Positions 7,498-13,402 of a DNA stretch of 13,402 bases are shown piece by piece. Within the stretch, counting starts at the first letter, position 1, and each line of letters starts with the position of its first letter. Below the pieces are notes generated by a model. The model was given only the letters and a program-made list of their open reading frames with translations. It had not been told where the DNA came from and did no database searches. Made by a program: the position numbers and the translations under genes. This stretch comes from Candidatus Dormiibacterota bacterium (GTDB lineage: Bacteria; Chloroflexota; Dormibacteria; Aeolococcales; Aeolococcaceae): the NCBI GenBank assembly GCA_003153215.1, contig PLXL01000077.1:1-13402 (forward strand), written 5' to 3'.

Positions 7498-7886
7498 TGG
7501 ACGCACCGGCCGACGCCGCGACCAACGGGCACCGTCCCGATCTCCGCCGGCCGCTCGGCGTGACCCGGGTCGCCAACGAGGTCGTGGCCTGGATCGCCGT
7601 GCTCACCGCCCTCCAGGTCGAGGGCGTCCAGGCCATGTACCAGGCGACCGGCCAGTCGCTGGAGCGCATCCTGCGCCGCTCTGCGGCTCACCGCGGCGCC
7701 CGGGTCGAGCTGCGCGACGACAGCACGCTCGACATCGACCTCTGGGTGGTGGTGCTATCCGGTCACTCCGTCCCCAAGGTCGGCGCGGAGGTGCAGCGGC
7801 GCGTCGCCGACGCCGTGGAGCGGATGCTGGGCCTGGACGTGGGCACCATCAACGTCCACGTCAGCGAGGTCGTCTTCGCCCCATGA
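7497..7886 (+). CDS. Asp23/Gls24 family protein
   Basis: This 129-residue protein shows the Asp23/Gls24 (DUF322) pattern: GVTRVANEVVAWIAVLTALQ leading to VEGV (42-45), a central DSTLDIDLWVVVLSGHSVP (75-93), VGAEVQRRVADAVERMLGL (95-113) and a final VNV-type strand INVHVSEVVF (118-127). Members include the envelope-associated Asp23 of Staphylococcus and YqhY of Bacillus, which sits next to nusB much as here; YqhY has been linked to control of acetyl-CoA carboxylase. No accB or accC is visible, so that link is not supported by this window. ATG 7497 is preferred because GGAGAGG (7485-7491) lies five bases upstream and it shares one base with the efp stop (TGATG). A GTG at 7494 is possible but too close to that site. 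Confidence 0.88.
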   Translation: MDAPADAATNGHRPDLRRPLGVTRVANEVVAWIAVLTALQVEGVQAMYQATGQSLERILRRSAAHRGARVELRDDSTLDIDLWVVVLSGHSVPKVGAEVQRRVADAVERMLGLDVGTINVHVSEVVFAP

Positions 7887-8299
7887 GCCGCTCCGCGGGG
7901 AGGCGGCGCCGGGGACGTGAGCTCGCGCTGCGCGTCCTCTTCGAGCTGGAGGGGACCGAGAAGGAGCCGTGCCCGACCCTCGAGTATCAGGCCGACGACA
8001 TGGGCGCGCCCCGGGACACCGTCGAGTTTGCCCGCACGCTCGTGGAGGGGACGCTGGAGCACGTCGTCCACATCGACGCGGCCATCTCCGAGGCGAGTGT
8101 CAACTGGGACCTCGTCGACTACGGCAAGGTCGAGAGAGCGGTGCTGCGGCTCGGGACCTACGAGGTCCTCTATGAGCCGGCCACCCCGGTCGCGGTGAGC
8201 ATCGACGAGTCCCTGGAGCTGGCGCGGGTGTATGCCGGGGAGGCGGCGGTCCCCCTCGTGAACGGAGTGCTTGGCCGGATCGCCCGGGAGAGGGTGTGA
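7883..8299 (+). CDS. nusB: Transcription antitermination factor NusB
   Basis: NusB binds boxA RNA with NusE (S10) and promotes antitermination during rRNA transcription. The 138-residue product fits the family: a basic N terminus (RRRRGRELALRVLFELEG, 7-24), a long helical middle, NWDLVDYGKVERAVLRLGTYEVLY (74-97), PVAVSIDESLELARVYAGE (102-120) and VNGVLGRIARE (126-136). The usual 'FVNGvLd.i' is LVNGVLGRI here. The start overlaps the Asp23 gene's stop (ATGA) and no other upstream start keeps the conserved N terminus. It is the last gene of the continuous chain that began with aroC; the next gene begins 174 bases later. Confidence 0.94.
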   Translation: MSRSAGRRRRGRELALRVLFELEGTEKEPCPTLEYQADDMGAPRDTVEFARTLVEGTLEHVVHIDAAISEASVNWDLVDYGKVERAVLRLGTYEVLYEPATPVAVSIDESLELARVYAGEAAVPLVNGVLGRIARERV

Positions 8300-8393
8300 G
8301 CGCCGGCAGGCGGAGCGTGAGCTGATCGCTGCGACCACCTCTGACCGCATCGGAACAGGGCGTGCGGCCCCTGCGGCGGCGGCGTCCTTTGAG

Positions 8394-8407
8394 CGATCAT
8401 ATGTTCG
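8394..8407 (+). promoter_or_regulatory. Candidate LexA/SOS-type operator upstream of xseA
   Basis: CGATCATATGTTCG differs by one base from CGAACATATGTTCG, a perfect example of the Gram-positive LexA (DinR) pattern CGAAC-N4-GTTCG. It sits 67 bases before the xseA ATG in the longest non-coding gap of the window, in a locally AT-richer patch. The genes downstream (exonuclease VII and, further on, recN) are plausible SOS targets. An alternative reading is the overlapping perfect inverted repeat CGATC-N8-GATCG (8394-8411), which could bind a different regulator. I cannot see clear -35/-10 hexamers around it. Confidence 0.4.
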
Positions 8408-8411
8408 ATCG

Positions 8412-8477
8412 ATGAAACCGGCATCGCCTCTCGAGCACGACCCGGAGGGCCCCCCGGTCGGGGGCGGCCGCCGATGA
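8412..8477 (+). CDS. Possible 21-codon upstream ORF overlapping the xseA start
   Basis: An ATG at 8412 opens a 21-residue frame (beginning MKPASPLEHD, ending VGGGRR) whose TGA at 8475-8477 overlaps the xseA ATG in the same ATGA arrangement used by most true gene pairs here. xseA has no Shine-Dalgarno sequence of its own and a GC hairpin occupies that position, so translating this frame could deliver ribosomes to xseA. Against it: no strong ribosome-binding site precedes ATG 8412, the frame is short, and its peptide resembles no family I know. Confidence 0.25.
   Translation: MKPASPLEHDPEGPPVGGGRR
8451..8472 (+). promoter_or_regulatory. GC hairpin and palindrome at the xseA ribosome-binding position
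   Basis: CCCCC (8451-8455) can pair with GGGGG (8460-8464) around a GGTC loop, and the perfect 10-bp palindrome GGCGGCCGCC (8463-8472) overlaps its right arm. Together they occupy the region 2-23 bases before the xseA ATG. Such structure would hinder direct ribosome entry at xseA unless it is unwound, for example by a ribosome on the short upstream frame. The nearest GGAGG (8444-8448) is 25 bases from the ATG, too far to serve it. Confidence 0.35.
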
Positions 8478-9871
8478 GCCTCCGCCAGGCGCTGACCGTC
8501 GCCCAGCTCACCGCGGTCATCCGCGGGGTGATCGCGCTCAGCCCCGACCTTGAGGACGTGCTGGTCGAGGGGGAGATCAGCAACCTCTCGATGCCGGCCT
8601 CGGGGCACCTCTACTTCACCCTCAAGGACGCCAACGCCTCCCTGAACTGCGTCGTCTGGCGATCGCAGCGGGCCGAGATCCCCTTCCGGCCGGAGAACGG
8701 GATGACGGTGATCGTCCACGGCCGGATCGAGGTCTATGACGCCCAGGGGCGCTACCAGCTCTACGCGGACCGGCTGGAACCCTCGGGCGTCGGCGCTCTC
8801 GCTCTGGCCGTCGAGCAGCGCCGCCGCGCGCTTGCGGCCGAGGGTCTCTTCGATGAGGCGCGGAAGCGGGCGTTGCCGCTCCTCCCCCGAAGGGTGGTGG
8901 TGGTGACCTCCCGCAGCGGGGCCGCGCTGCGCGACGTCCTGACGGTGGTCGGCCGGCGCGCTCCCGGCGTCGACCTGGTGCTCTCCCCGGCGACCGTCCA
9001 GGGGGAGGGGGCGGTCGATACCCTGGTCCTTGCCCTGGAGCGGGCTCAGTCGGTGAGCGGCGCCGAGGTGGTGCTGCTCGTCCGCGGTGGCGGCTCGCTG
9101 GAGGACCTGATGCCCTTCAACGACGAGCGGCTCGCCCGGGCTATCCGGGCCGGCCGGCTGCCGGTGGTCTCCGGCGTCGGCCACGAGACCGACACCACCA
9201 TCGCCGACCTCGCCGCCGACCGCCGGGCGGCCACGCCCTCCGCCGCCGCCGAGCTGGTGGCGCCCGACGCCCGCCGCTTGGGGGCCGAGCTGGGCGCGCG
9301 ACGGGCCCGCCTCGGAGCCGCGGCGCGCCAGGAGCTCTCGGTCAAGCGGGGCTCCCTCGAACGTCAGCGGCTGCGCCTCGACAGCGCCTCGCCGCTCCGG
9401 CGGTTGCCCAGTCACCGCCAGGAGCTGGACCTCCGCGCCGAACGCCTGCGGGCGGGCCTGCTCGCCTCGCTGACGGCCAAGCGGCGGCGCCTCGACGCTG
9501 CCACGGCGCGACTCCGCCTCGCCTCCCCGGGCCAGCGGGTGGCTCTGGAGCGCCAGCGCCTCGGCGGGCAGCGCCGGCGGCTGGCCCGGGTGGTCGGCGA
9601 GGCCCTGGTGCAGCGGCGCCAGGAGGTGCGCGCCCGGCATGACCAGCTCGAGGCGCTCTCACCGCTGCGCGTGCTGGAGCGGGGCTATTCGATCACCATG
9701 GAGGCGGCGAGTGGCGCGGTGCTCACCGACCCGGCTTCGGTCCGTGCCGGGCAGCGCCTCCGCACCCGTCTGGCTCAGGGCCTCGTGATCAGCACGGTCG
9801 AGTCCACGGGCTCGACAGACCAGGACGAACGCCTGTACGATACCGGGCACGACACTCGGGAGAGAGGATGA
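8474..9871 (+). CDS. xseA: Exodeoxyribonuclease VII large subunit
   Basis: XseA is the catalytic subunit of ExoVII, which degrades single-stranded DNA from both ends to oligonucleotides without needing a metal. The 465-residue product has an N-terminal OB fold (~5-100) with VEGEISNLSMPASGHLYFTL (31-50), the catalytic domain with VVTSRSGAALRDVL (143-156), SPATVQGEGA (171-180), RGGGSLEDLMPFNDE (204-218), GVGHETDTTIADLAADRRAATPSAAAE-type core (234-260), a long Arg/Leu-rich coiled-coil arm (~265-395) that binds XseB copies, and the closing SPLRVLERGYSI (396-407). The tail after ~440 is polar and variable. ATG 8474 gives the conserved N terminus (SLRQALTVAQLT); it has no proper Shine-Dalgarno sequence. 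The stop overlaps xseB (ATGA). Confidence 0.95.
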   Translation: MSLRQALTVAQLTAVIRGVIALSPDLEDVLVEGEISNLSMPASGHLYFTLKDANASLNCVVWRSQRAEIPFRPENGMTVIVHGRIEVYDAQGRYQLYADRLEPSGVGALALAVEQRRRALAAEGLFDEARKRALPLLPRRVVVVTSRSGAALRDVLTVVGRRAPGVDLVLSPATVQGEGAVDTLVLALERAQSVSGAEVVLLVRGGGSLEDLMPFNDERLARAIRAGRLPVVSGVGHETDTTIADLAADRRAATPSAAAELVAPDARRLGAELGARRARLGAAARQELSVKRGSLERQRLRLDSASPLRRLPSHRQELDLRAERLRAGLLASLTAKRRRLDAATARLRLASPGQRVALERQRLGGQRRRLARVVGEALVQRRQEVRARHDQLEALSPLRVLERGYSITMEAASGAVLTDPASVRAGQRLRTRLAQGLVISTVESTGSTDQDERLYDTGHDTRERG

Positions 9872-10248
9872 AAGGCGACGGCAGCGAGGCCGCCGGCGGA
9901 CCACGACCCGCCGGAGACGACATCGAGGGACTGAGCTACGAGCGGGCGCTCGCTGAGCTCGACCAGATCATCGAGCGGCTGGAGCGCGGAGCCGTGGCCC
10001 TGGACGAGGCCATCGCCGCCTACGAGCGGGGGGCCCGGCTGGCTCAGCATTGCGGGAGCCTGCTCGACCGCACCGAGCAGAAGGTCACTCAGCTGGTGGT
10101 CGGCGCTGGCGGGCGGATCACGGAGAAGCCGCTGGAGCCGGAGCGCGAGGTCGGAGAGCTCCCGATAGTCCCCCCTGGTGCGCCGCTCACGCGCCCCCCG
10201 CACAGGGGCGACGCGCTGGACATCGATCCGGACGAGATCCCGTTCTGA
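9868..10248 (+). CDS. xseB: Exodeoxyribonuclease VII small subunit with SSB-like C-terminal tail
   Basis: Residues ~22-77 are the helical small-subunit domain, LSYERALAELDQIIERLERG (22-41) followed by VALDEAIAAYERGARLAQHC (43-62), which wraps along the XseA coiled coil. At 126 residues the protein is longer than the usual ~70-90. The extra ~50 residues (78-126) are rich in Pro, Gly and charged residues and look disordered. They end DIDPDEIPF (118-126), closely resembling the acidic SSB C-terminal tip (DFDDDIPF in E. coli), including the terminal Ile-Pro-Phe. The N-terminal ~20 residues are also an acidic/Gly-rich extension. ATG 9868 overlaps the xseA stop and has GGAG at 9859-9862 five bases upstream. 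Confidence 0.93.
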   Translation: MKGDGSEAAGGPRPAGDDIEGLSYERALAELDQIIERLERGAVALDEAIAAYERGARLAQHCGSLLDRTEQKVTQLVVGAGGRITEKPLEPEREVGELPIVPPGAPLTRPPHRGDALDIDPDEIPF

Positions 10249-10302
10249 TGGCGTCGCTCATTTCCGTCCAGCTCCGCGTCAGCCTCGCTGCTCGCTCGGT
10301 CA

Positions 10303-10316
10303 CGCACGTTAGTGCG
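10303..10316 (+). other. Small hairpin in the xseB-tlyA gap
   Basis: CGCAC (10303-10307) pairs with GTGCG (10312-10316) around a GTTA loop. No T-run follows, so it is not a clear terminator. Around it lie three CTCGCT hexamers (10284-10289, 10291-10296, 10333-10338). This composition recalls dispersed intergenic repeats of high-GC genomes, but no second copy is present in this window. I see no convincing promoter in the 136-bp gap. Confidence 0.3.
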
Positions 10317-10384
10317 CTCCCTCATTCCGCGGCTCGCTTCCTTGATCTGAACGGCCTGAGCGCCGCCATTACCGGCTGTCGCGC

Positions 10385-11161
10385 ATGGCGGTGACGGCGC
10401 AGCGGCTCGATCTCGTCCTCGTGGAGCGCGGCCTCGCCGCCAGCTGCGAGCGCGCGCAGGCGCTGGTCGCCGCCGGCATGGTCGAGGTGAACGGGCAGCA
10501 GGCCCGGAGTGCAGCGCAGCGTGTGGGTGAGGCCGCGGAGCTGCGCATGGTGGGGGAGGGCAGTCCGTGGGCGAGCCGTGCCGGGGAAAAGCTGGTCGCC
10601 GCTCTCGACACCTTTGGTGTCGACTGCCAGGGCCGTGTCTGCCTCGACGCCGGAGCCTCGACCGGAGGCTTCACCGATGTCCTCCTCTCCCGGGGAGCGG
10701 CGCGGATCTACGCCGTTGATGTCGGCCACGGCCAGCTCCTCACCCGTCTGACCGATGACCCACGGGTCTCGATCCTGGATCGGACCAACCTGCGCTACCT
10801 GGAGAGGCTCCCGGGCGAGGCTCCGACCCTCGTCACCCTCGACCTCTCCTTCATCTCGCTCCGGCTCGTCCTGCCCGCGGTGGCGCGGCTTGCACCCGGG
10901 GCGGAGGTGGTCGCCCTCTTCAAGCCCCAGTTCGAGCTGGACCGCGATGCCGTGTCCCGAGGCGGGATCGTCCGGGACCTGGCGGCGGCGGAGGCCGGAG
11001 CTGTCGCCTTCTTGCATTGGTGCGTGAGTGAGCTGGGGGCCTCGGAGACGGCGGGACCGATCCCTGCGCCGATCCGCGGCACCCGGGGCAACCAGGAGCT
11101 GCTGATCCGCTTCCTGCTGGCCGAGGCGCGGCCGGCGGGCGGCCCTGGAGCGGAGCGATGA
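10385..11161 (+). CDS. tlyA: TlyA-type rRNA (cytidine-2'-O)-methyltransferase
   Basis: TlyA methylates ribosomal RNA cytidines (C1409 of 16S and C1920 of 23S in mycobacteria), affecting capreomycin/viomycin sensitivity. The 258-residue product has an S4 RNA-binding domain (~5-57: RLDLVLVERGLAAS, then AGMVEVNGQ) and a FtsJ/RrmJ-like Rossmann domain with the SAM motif DAGASTGGFTD (88-98). The catalytic tetrad can be placed at Lys69, Asp153 (LDLSFISL), Lys180 (LFKPQFE) and Glu238 (GNQELL), nearly the same positions as in the mycobacterial enzyme. The interdomain linker RAWV of M. tuberculosis corresponds to SPWA (60-63). Starts at ATG 10385, 136 bases after xseB, with no obvious Shine-Dalgarno site; the stop overlaps nadK (ATGA). 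Confidence 0.94.
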   Translation: MAVTAQRLDLVLVERGLAASCERAQALVAAGMVEVNGQQARSAAQRVGEAAELRMVGEGSPWASRAGEKLVAALDTFGVDCQGRVCLDAGASTGGFTDVLLSRGAARIYAVDVGHGQLLTRLTDDPRVSILDRTNLRYLERLPGEAPTLVTLDLSFISLRLVLPAVARLAPGAEVVALFKPQFELDRDAVSRGGIVRDLAAAEAGAVAFLHWCVSELGASETAGPIPAPIRGTRGNQELLIRFLLAEARPAGGPGAER

Positions 11162-12051
11162 GCAGGGGTGCCATCGGTTTCCTGCTGCACCCGGGGGAGA
11201 GCCCCGACACCGTGACCGCCGCGGCGGAGGCCGCGGTCCGCTGCGGGTACCGCACCTGGACGACCAAGGTCCGCCCGGTCGAGGACGTGGCCGAGCACGC
11301 CGAGGGCACCGATCTCCTGGTCACCCTCGGGGGAGACGGGACGTTCCTCTTCGGCGCCCGTCTGGCCGCGCCGCGCGACATCCCCGTCCTCGGTGTCAAC
11401 CGGGGCAGGCTCGGATTCCTCACCGACATGGAGCTGGCGGAGTTGCCGGCTGCCATCGAGGCGTTCGCCGCTGGCCGGACCGTCCGGCAACGGCGGAGCA
11501 TGCTCGCGGCGGAGATCGTCCCGGGCGACGGGGGCGGCGAGGACGGCACCGGCGAGATTCGCGTCCTGGTGGCGCTCAACGACATCGCACTGAAGTCCCC
11601 CGAGGTGGTCGTGGTGCGCCTCCGAGTGGAGGCGGACGGGGAGCTGCTCGGCGAGTTCGACGCTGATGGGGTGGTCGTCTCCACCGCCACCGGGTCCACC
11701 GGATACTCGCTGAGCGCCGGTGGGCCGCCCATCGACCCCCGGGTGCGTGCCATCACGGTGGTCCCGCTCGCCCCGCACGCCGTCATCACCCGGCCCATCG
11801 TGCTGCCCGAGGTCACCGTGGTGGAGGTGACCGTGGTTCACGGTCGCGTTCATGTGGCCGCAGACGGTCAGTACCAGGGCAACCTCATGGCCGGGGGCAG
11901 GGTGCGCATCGGCCCCGGGCCCGAGTTGACGGTCATCCGCTGCGCCGACTCCCCCTCGTTTCTCCGCCAGCTGCGCGACAAGGTCCATTTCGGTCTGCCG
12001 CTCAAGCCGGCCGACCGCGCCCCCCGTGACAGGGACGGCGAGCCGCAGTGA
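11158..12051 (+). CDS. nadK: NAD kinase
   Basis: NadK phosphorylates NAD to NADP, using ATP or polyphosphate, in the cytoplasm. The 297-residue product has the diagnostic GGDGT (58-62) after VTL, the NRGRLGFLTD motif (81-90), NDIAL (141-145) in the place of the usual NE motif, and the Gly-rich DGVVVSTATGSTGYSLSAGGP region (170-190), followed by the late FLRQLRDKVHFGL (268-280). Gly/Asp-rich residues 122-132 form a loop insertion between strands. ATG 11158 overlaps the tlyA stop, with GGAG at 11147-11150 seven bases upstream. Placement between tlyA and recN matches the actinobacterial tlyA-ppnK-recN order. Confidence 0.96.
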   Translation: MSRGAIGFLLHPGESPDTVTAAAEAAVRCGYRTWTTKVRPVEDVAEHAEGTDLLVTLGGDGTFLFGARLAAPRDIPVLGVNRGRLGFLTDMELAELPAAIEAFAAGRTVRQRRSMLAAEIVPGDGGGEDGTGEIRVLVALNDIALKSPEVVVVRLRVEADGELLGEFDADGVVVSTATGSTGYSLSAGGPPIDPRVRAITVVPLAPHAVITRPIVLPEVTVVEVTVVHGRVHVAADGQYQGNLMAGGRVRIGPGPELTVIRCADSPSFLRQLRDKVHFGLPLKPADRAPRDRDGEPQ

Positions 12052-13402
12052 CCCGGCTTCTCGAGCTTCGACTCCGCAATTTCGCCCTGGTGAGGGACGC
12101 ACGCCTCGACTGCGATCCCGGGTTCGGAGCCCTGAGTGGAGAGACCGGCGCCGGCAAGTCGCTCTGCATCGCGGCCGTGCGCTGGGCGCTCGGAGCGCGG
12201 GTCGAAGGCGAGGCGGTGGGGGAGGGGACCTCGGTCCGAGCCGTCTTTGAACCGAGCTCGGAGAGCGTCGTTCTACTGGCAGGGCTCGGCATCCCCGTCG
12301 ACGACCTGGTCACGCTCACCCGCGACGCGGGGAGCTCGGGGCGCTCGACCTGCCGGGTCAACGGCGCCCTCGTCTCCCAGGCGACCCTGCGGGAGCTCGG
12401 CGAGCAGCTCGCCGAGGTCACGGCACAGGGGGCCAGTCACCGGCTGCTGCAGCGGGCGTGGCAGCGGAGAGCCCTCGACGATTCAGGGGGCGATCCCGTC
12501 CTCCAATGTCGGGCGGCGATGGCGGACGCGTACCGGCGCTTGCGCAGCGCCGAGGCGGAGCTCACCGGGGCGCGAGCGGCGAGCCGCAGGACCGCCGCGG
12601 AGCTGGCCGAGGCGGAGGCGAGCATCGCCGAGCTGGAGCCGCTGCGGCTGCGCGAGGGCGAGGAGGACGATCTCGGCGCGGAGCGGCTGCGCCTCCGCCA
12701 TGCCACCGGCATCGCCAGTGCCGCCACCCTGCTCGGGGAGGCGGCGACCGGCGACGAGGCGGGTGCCGTGGACCTTCTCGAGCGCGCCCTGATCGGCGTC
12801 GAGGCGTTGAGCGGGGTCGATCCGGCCCTGGCCGACCTCGGCGCGGAGGGGGCCGCGCTGGCCGCGGCGCTGCGCGAGCTCGGCGTCTCGGCCCGGCGCA
12901 TGGCCGACCGGGTGGAGGTCGACCCCATCCGGCTGGAGGCGGTCGAGGAGCGCCTCGACGCGCTGGCCCGGGTGCGCCGCCGTCATGGCTCAATCCGCGC
13001 CGCCCTCTCGGTGCTCGAGGGCGCCAGGAGGATCTGCGACGCCGCTCGCGGCGGCGTGGACATCGCCAACCTGGAGGCGGACGCCCGGGCCGCCCAGGCC
13101 GGCGCCGCCACGGCCGCGCGGCGGCTCAGCGCCTCCCGGCGCGAGGCAGGCCACGCGCTGGAGCAGGCCGTGGAACGGCACCTGGCCGTCCTCGAGCTCC
13201 CGGATGCCCGTTTCCGCGTGACCCTCGGCGTGGTCGCCGATGCCGACGGCGTCGACCTGGGTGACGGCCCGCTCCGCTGCGACGCCGACGGCGTCGACCA
13301 GGTGGAGTTCCGGCTGGCGGCCAATCGCGGTGGGGTGCCGCTGCCGCTCGACGAGGGCCCCTCCGGGGGAGAGCTCAGCCGGTTGGCCCTGGCGCTCGCT
13401 GC
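12048..13402 (+). CDS. recN: DNA repair protein RecN, 3' truncated by window end
   Basis: RecN is an SMC-like ATPase that acts at DNA double-strand breaks. The frame starts at GTG 12048 (overlapping the nadK stop, GTGA) and stays open to the window end, giving ~451 residues of an expected ~550-580. It starts TRLLELRLRNFALV, with Walker A GETGAGKS (31-38) and GRSTCRVNGALVS (98-110), then a long Ala/Glu/Arg-rich helical middle (~155-390, coiled coil) and the ABC signature SGGELSR (439-445) just before the edge. The usual HGQH motif after the first ATPase half reads TAQGASH (125-131), and the usual Lys-containing lead-in to the signature is LDEGP. Walker B and the D-loop lie outside the window. 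Identity is firm from both ATPase halves and from position after nadK. Confidence 0.93.
   Translation, partial: MTRLLELRLRNFALVRDARLDCDPGFGALSGETGAGKSLCIAAVRWALGARVEGEAVGEGTSVRAVFEPSSESVVLLAGLGIPVDDLVTLTRDAGSSGRSTCRVNGALVSQATLRELGEQLAEVTAQGASHRLLQRAWQRRALDDSGGDPVLQCRAAMADAYRRLRSAEAELTGARAASRRTAAELAEAEASIAELEPLRLREGEEDDLGAERLRLRHATGIASAATLLGEAATGDEAGAVDLLERALIGVEALSGVDPALADLGAEGAALAAALRELGVSARRMADRVEVDPIRLEAVEERLDALARVRRRHGSIRAALSVLEGARRICDAARGGVDIANLEADARAAQAGAATAARRLSASRREAGHALEQAVERHLAVLELPDARFRVTLGVVADADGVDLGDGPLRCDADGVDQVEFRLAANRGGVPLPLDEGPSGGELSRLALALA

Noticed and set aside
8271..8477. 68-codon frame starting inside nusB and ending at the xseA start
   Set aside because: The start is a TTG inside the conserved nusB C terminus and the upstream part has no coding character. 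Only the ATG-initiated last 21 codons were kept, at low confidence.
10342..10373. TTGATC ... CATTAC as a tlyA promoter
   Set aside because: Spacing is about 20 bases and the -10 match is poor; it would leave an ~11-base leader. Not better than chance.
12136..13264. Other plus- and minus-strand frames across recN
   Set aside because: All are Arg/Pro/Gly-rich shadows of the recN frame, which carries Walker A and the SGGELSR signature and remains open from 12048 to the window end.

Overview
This is a very GC-rich, densely packed bacterial chromosome segment; essentially every confident gene lies on the + strand. Gene content and order (aroC-aroKB-aroQ-efp-Asp23-nusB, then xseA-xseB, then tlyA-nadK-recN) match the conserved housekeeping neighbourhood of Gram-positive-type (Terrabacteria) lineages. 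tlyA-nadK-recN resembles Actinobacteria, and an Asp23 gene beside nusB resembles Firmicutes. Base composition, frequent GTG/TTG starts and the shikimate kinase/dehydroquinate synthase fusion suggest an uncultured high-GC lineage such as Dormibacterota, Chloroflexota or a deep actinobacterium. That placement is inference. I see no mobile elements, tRNA/rRNA genes or CRISPR.

Layout. (1) 1-456: 3' end of a membrane-anchored bacterial PH-domain protein. (2) 512-3582: two tandem, clearly paralogous multi-pass membrane proteins of GT-C glycosyltransferase type, overlapping by 4 bp. (3) 3745-8299: a chain of overlapping genes for chorismate synthesis (aroC, an aroK-aroB fusion, aroQ) that runs without a gap into elongation factor P, an Asp23-family protein and the antiterminator NusB. 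(4) 8300-8473: a regulatory-looking gap with a candidate LexA/SOS-type box, a possible 21-codon upstream ORF that overlaps the xseA start, and a GC hairpin where the xseA ribosome-binding site should be. (5) 8474-10248: both subunits of exonuclease VII. (6) 10249-10384: a short gap with a small hairpin. (7) 10385-13402: tlyA, nadK and the first ~450 codons of recN, again with 4-bp overlaps. No stretch longer than 300 bases lacks a gene.

How the genes work together. The aro genes supply three steps plus the final reaction to chorismate (DHQ synthase, dehydroquinase, shikimate kinase, chorismate synthase); aroE, aroA and the first-step DAHP synthase are not here. EF-P, NusB and TlyA serve translation, transcription and ribosome maturation. 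ExoVII and RecN form a DNA-repair pair in the second half, with the candidate SOS box in front.

The most unusual observation is the XseB C terminus. After the normal small-subunit domain there is a ~50-residue Pro-rich, probably disordered extension ending in an acidic tip, DIDPDEIPF. This looks like the protein-interaction tip of single-stranded DNA-binding protein (SSB).
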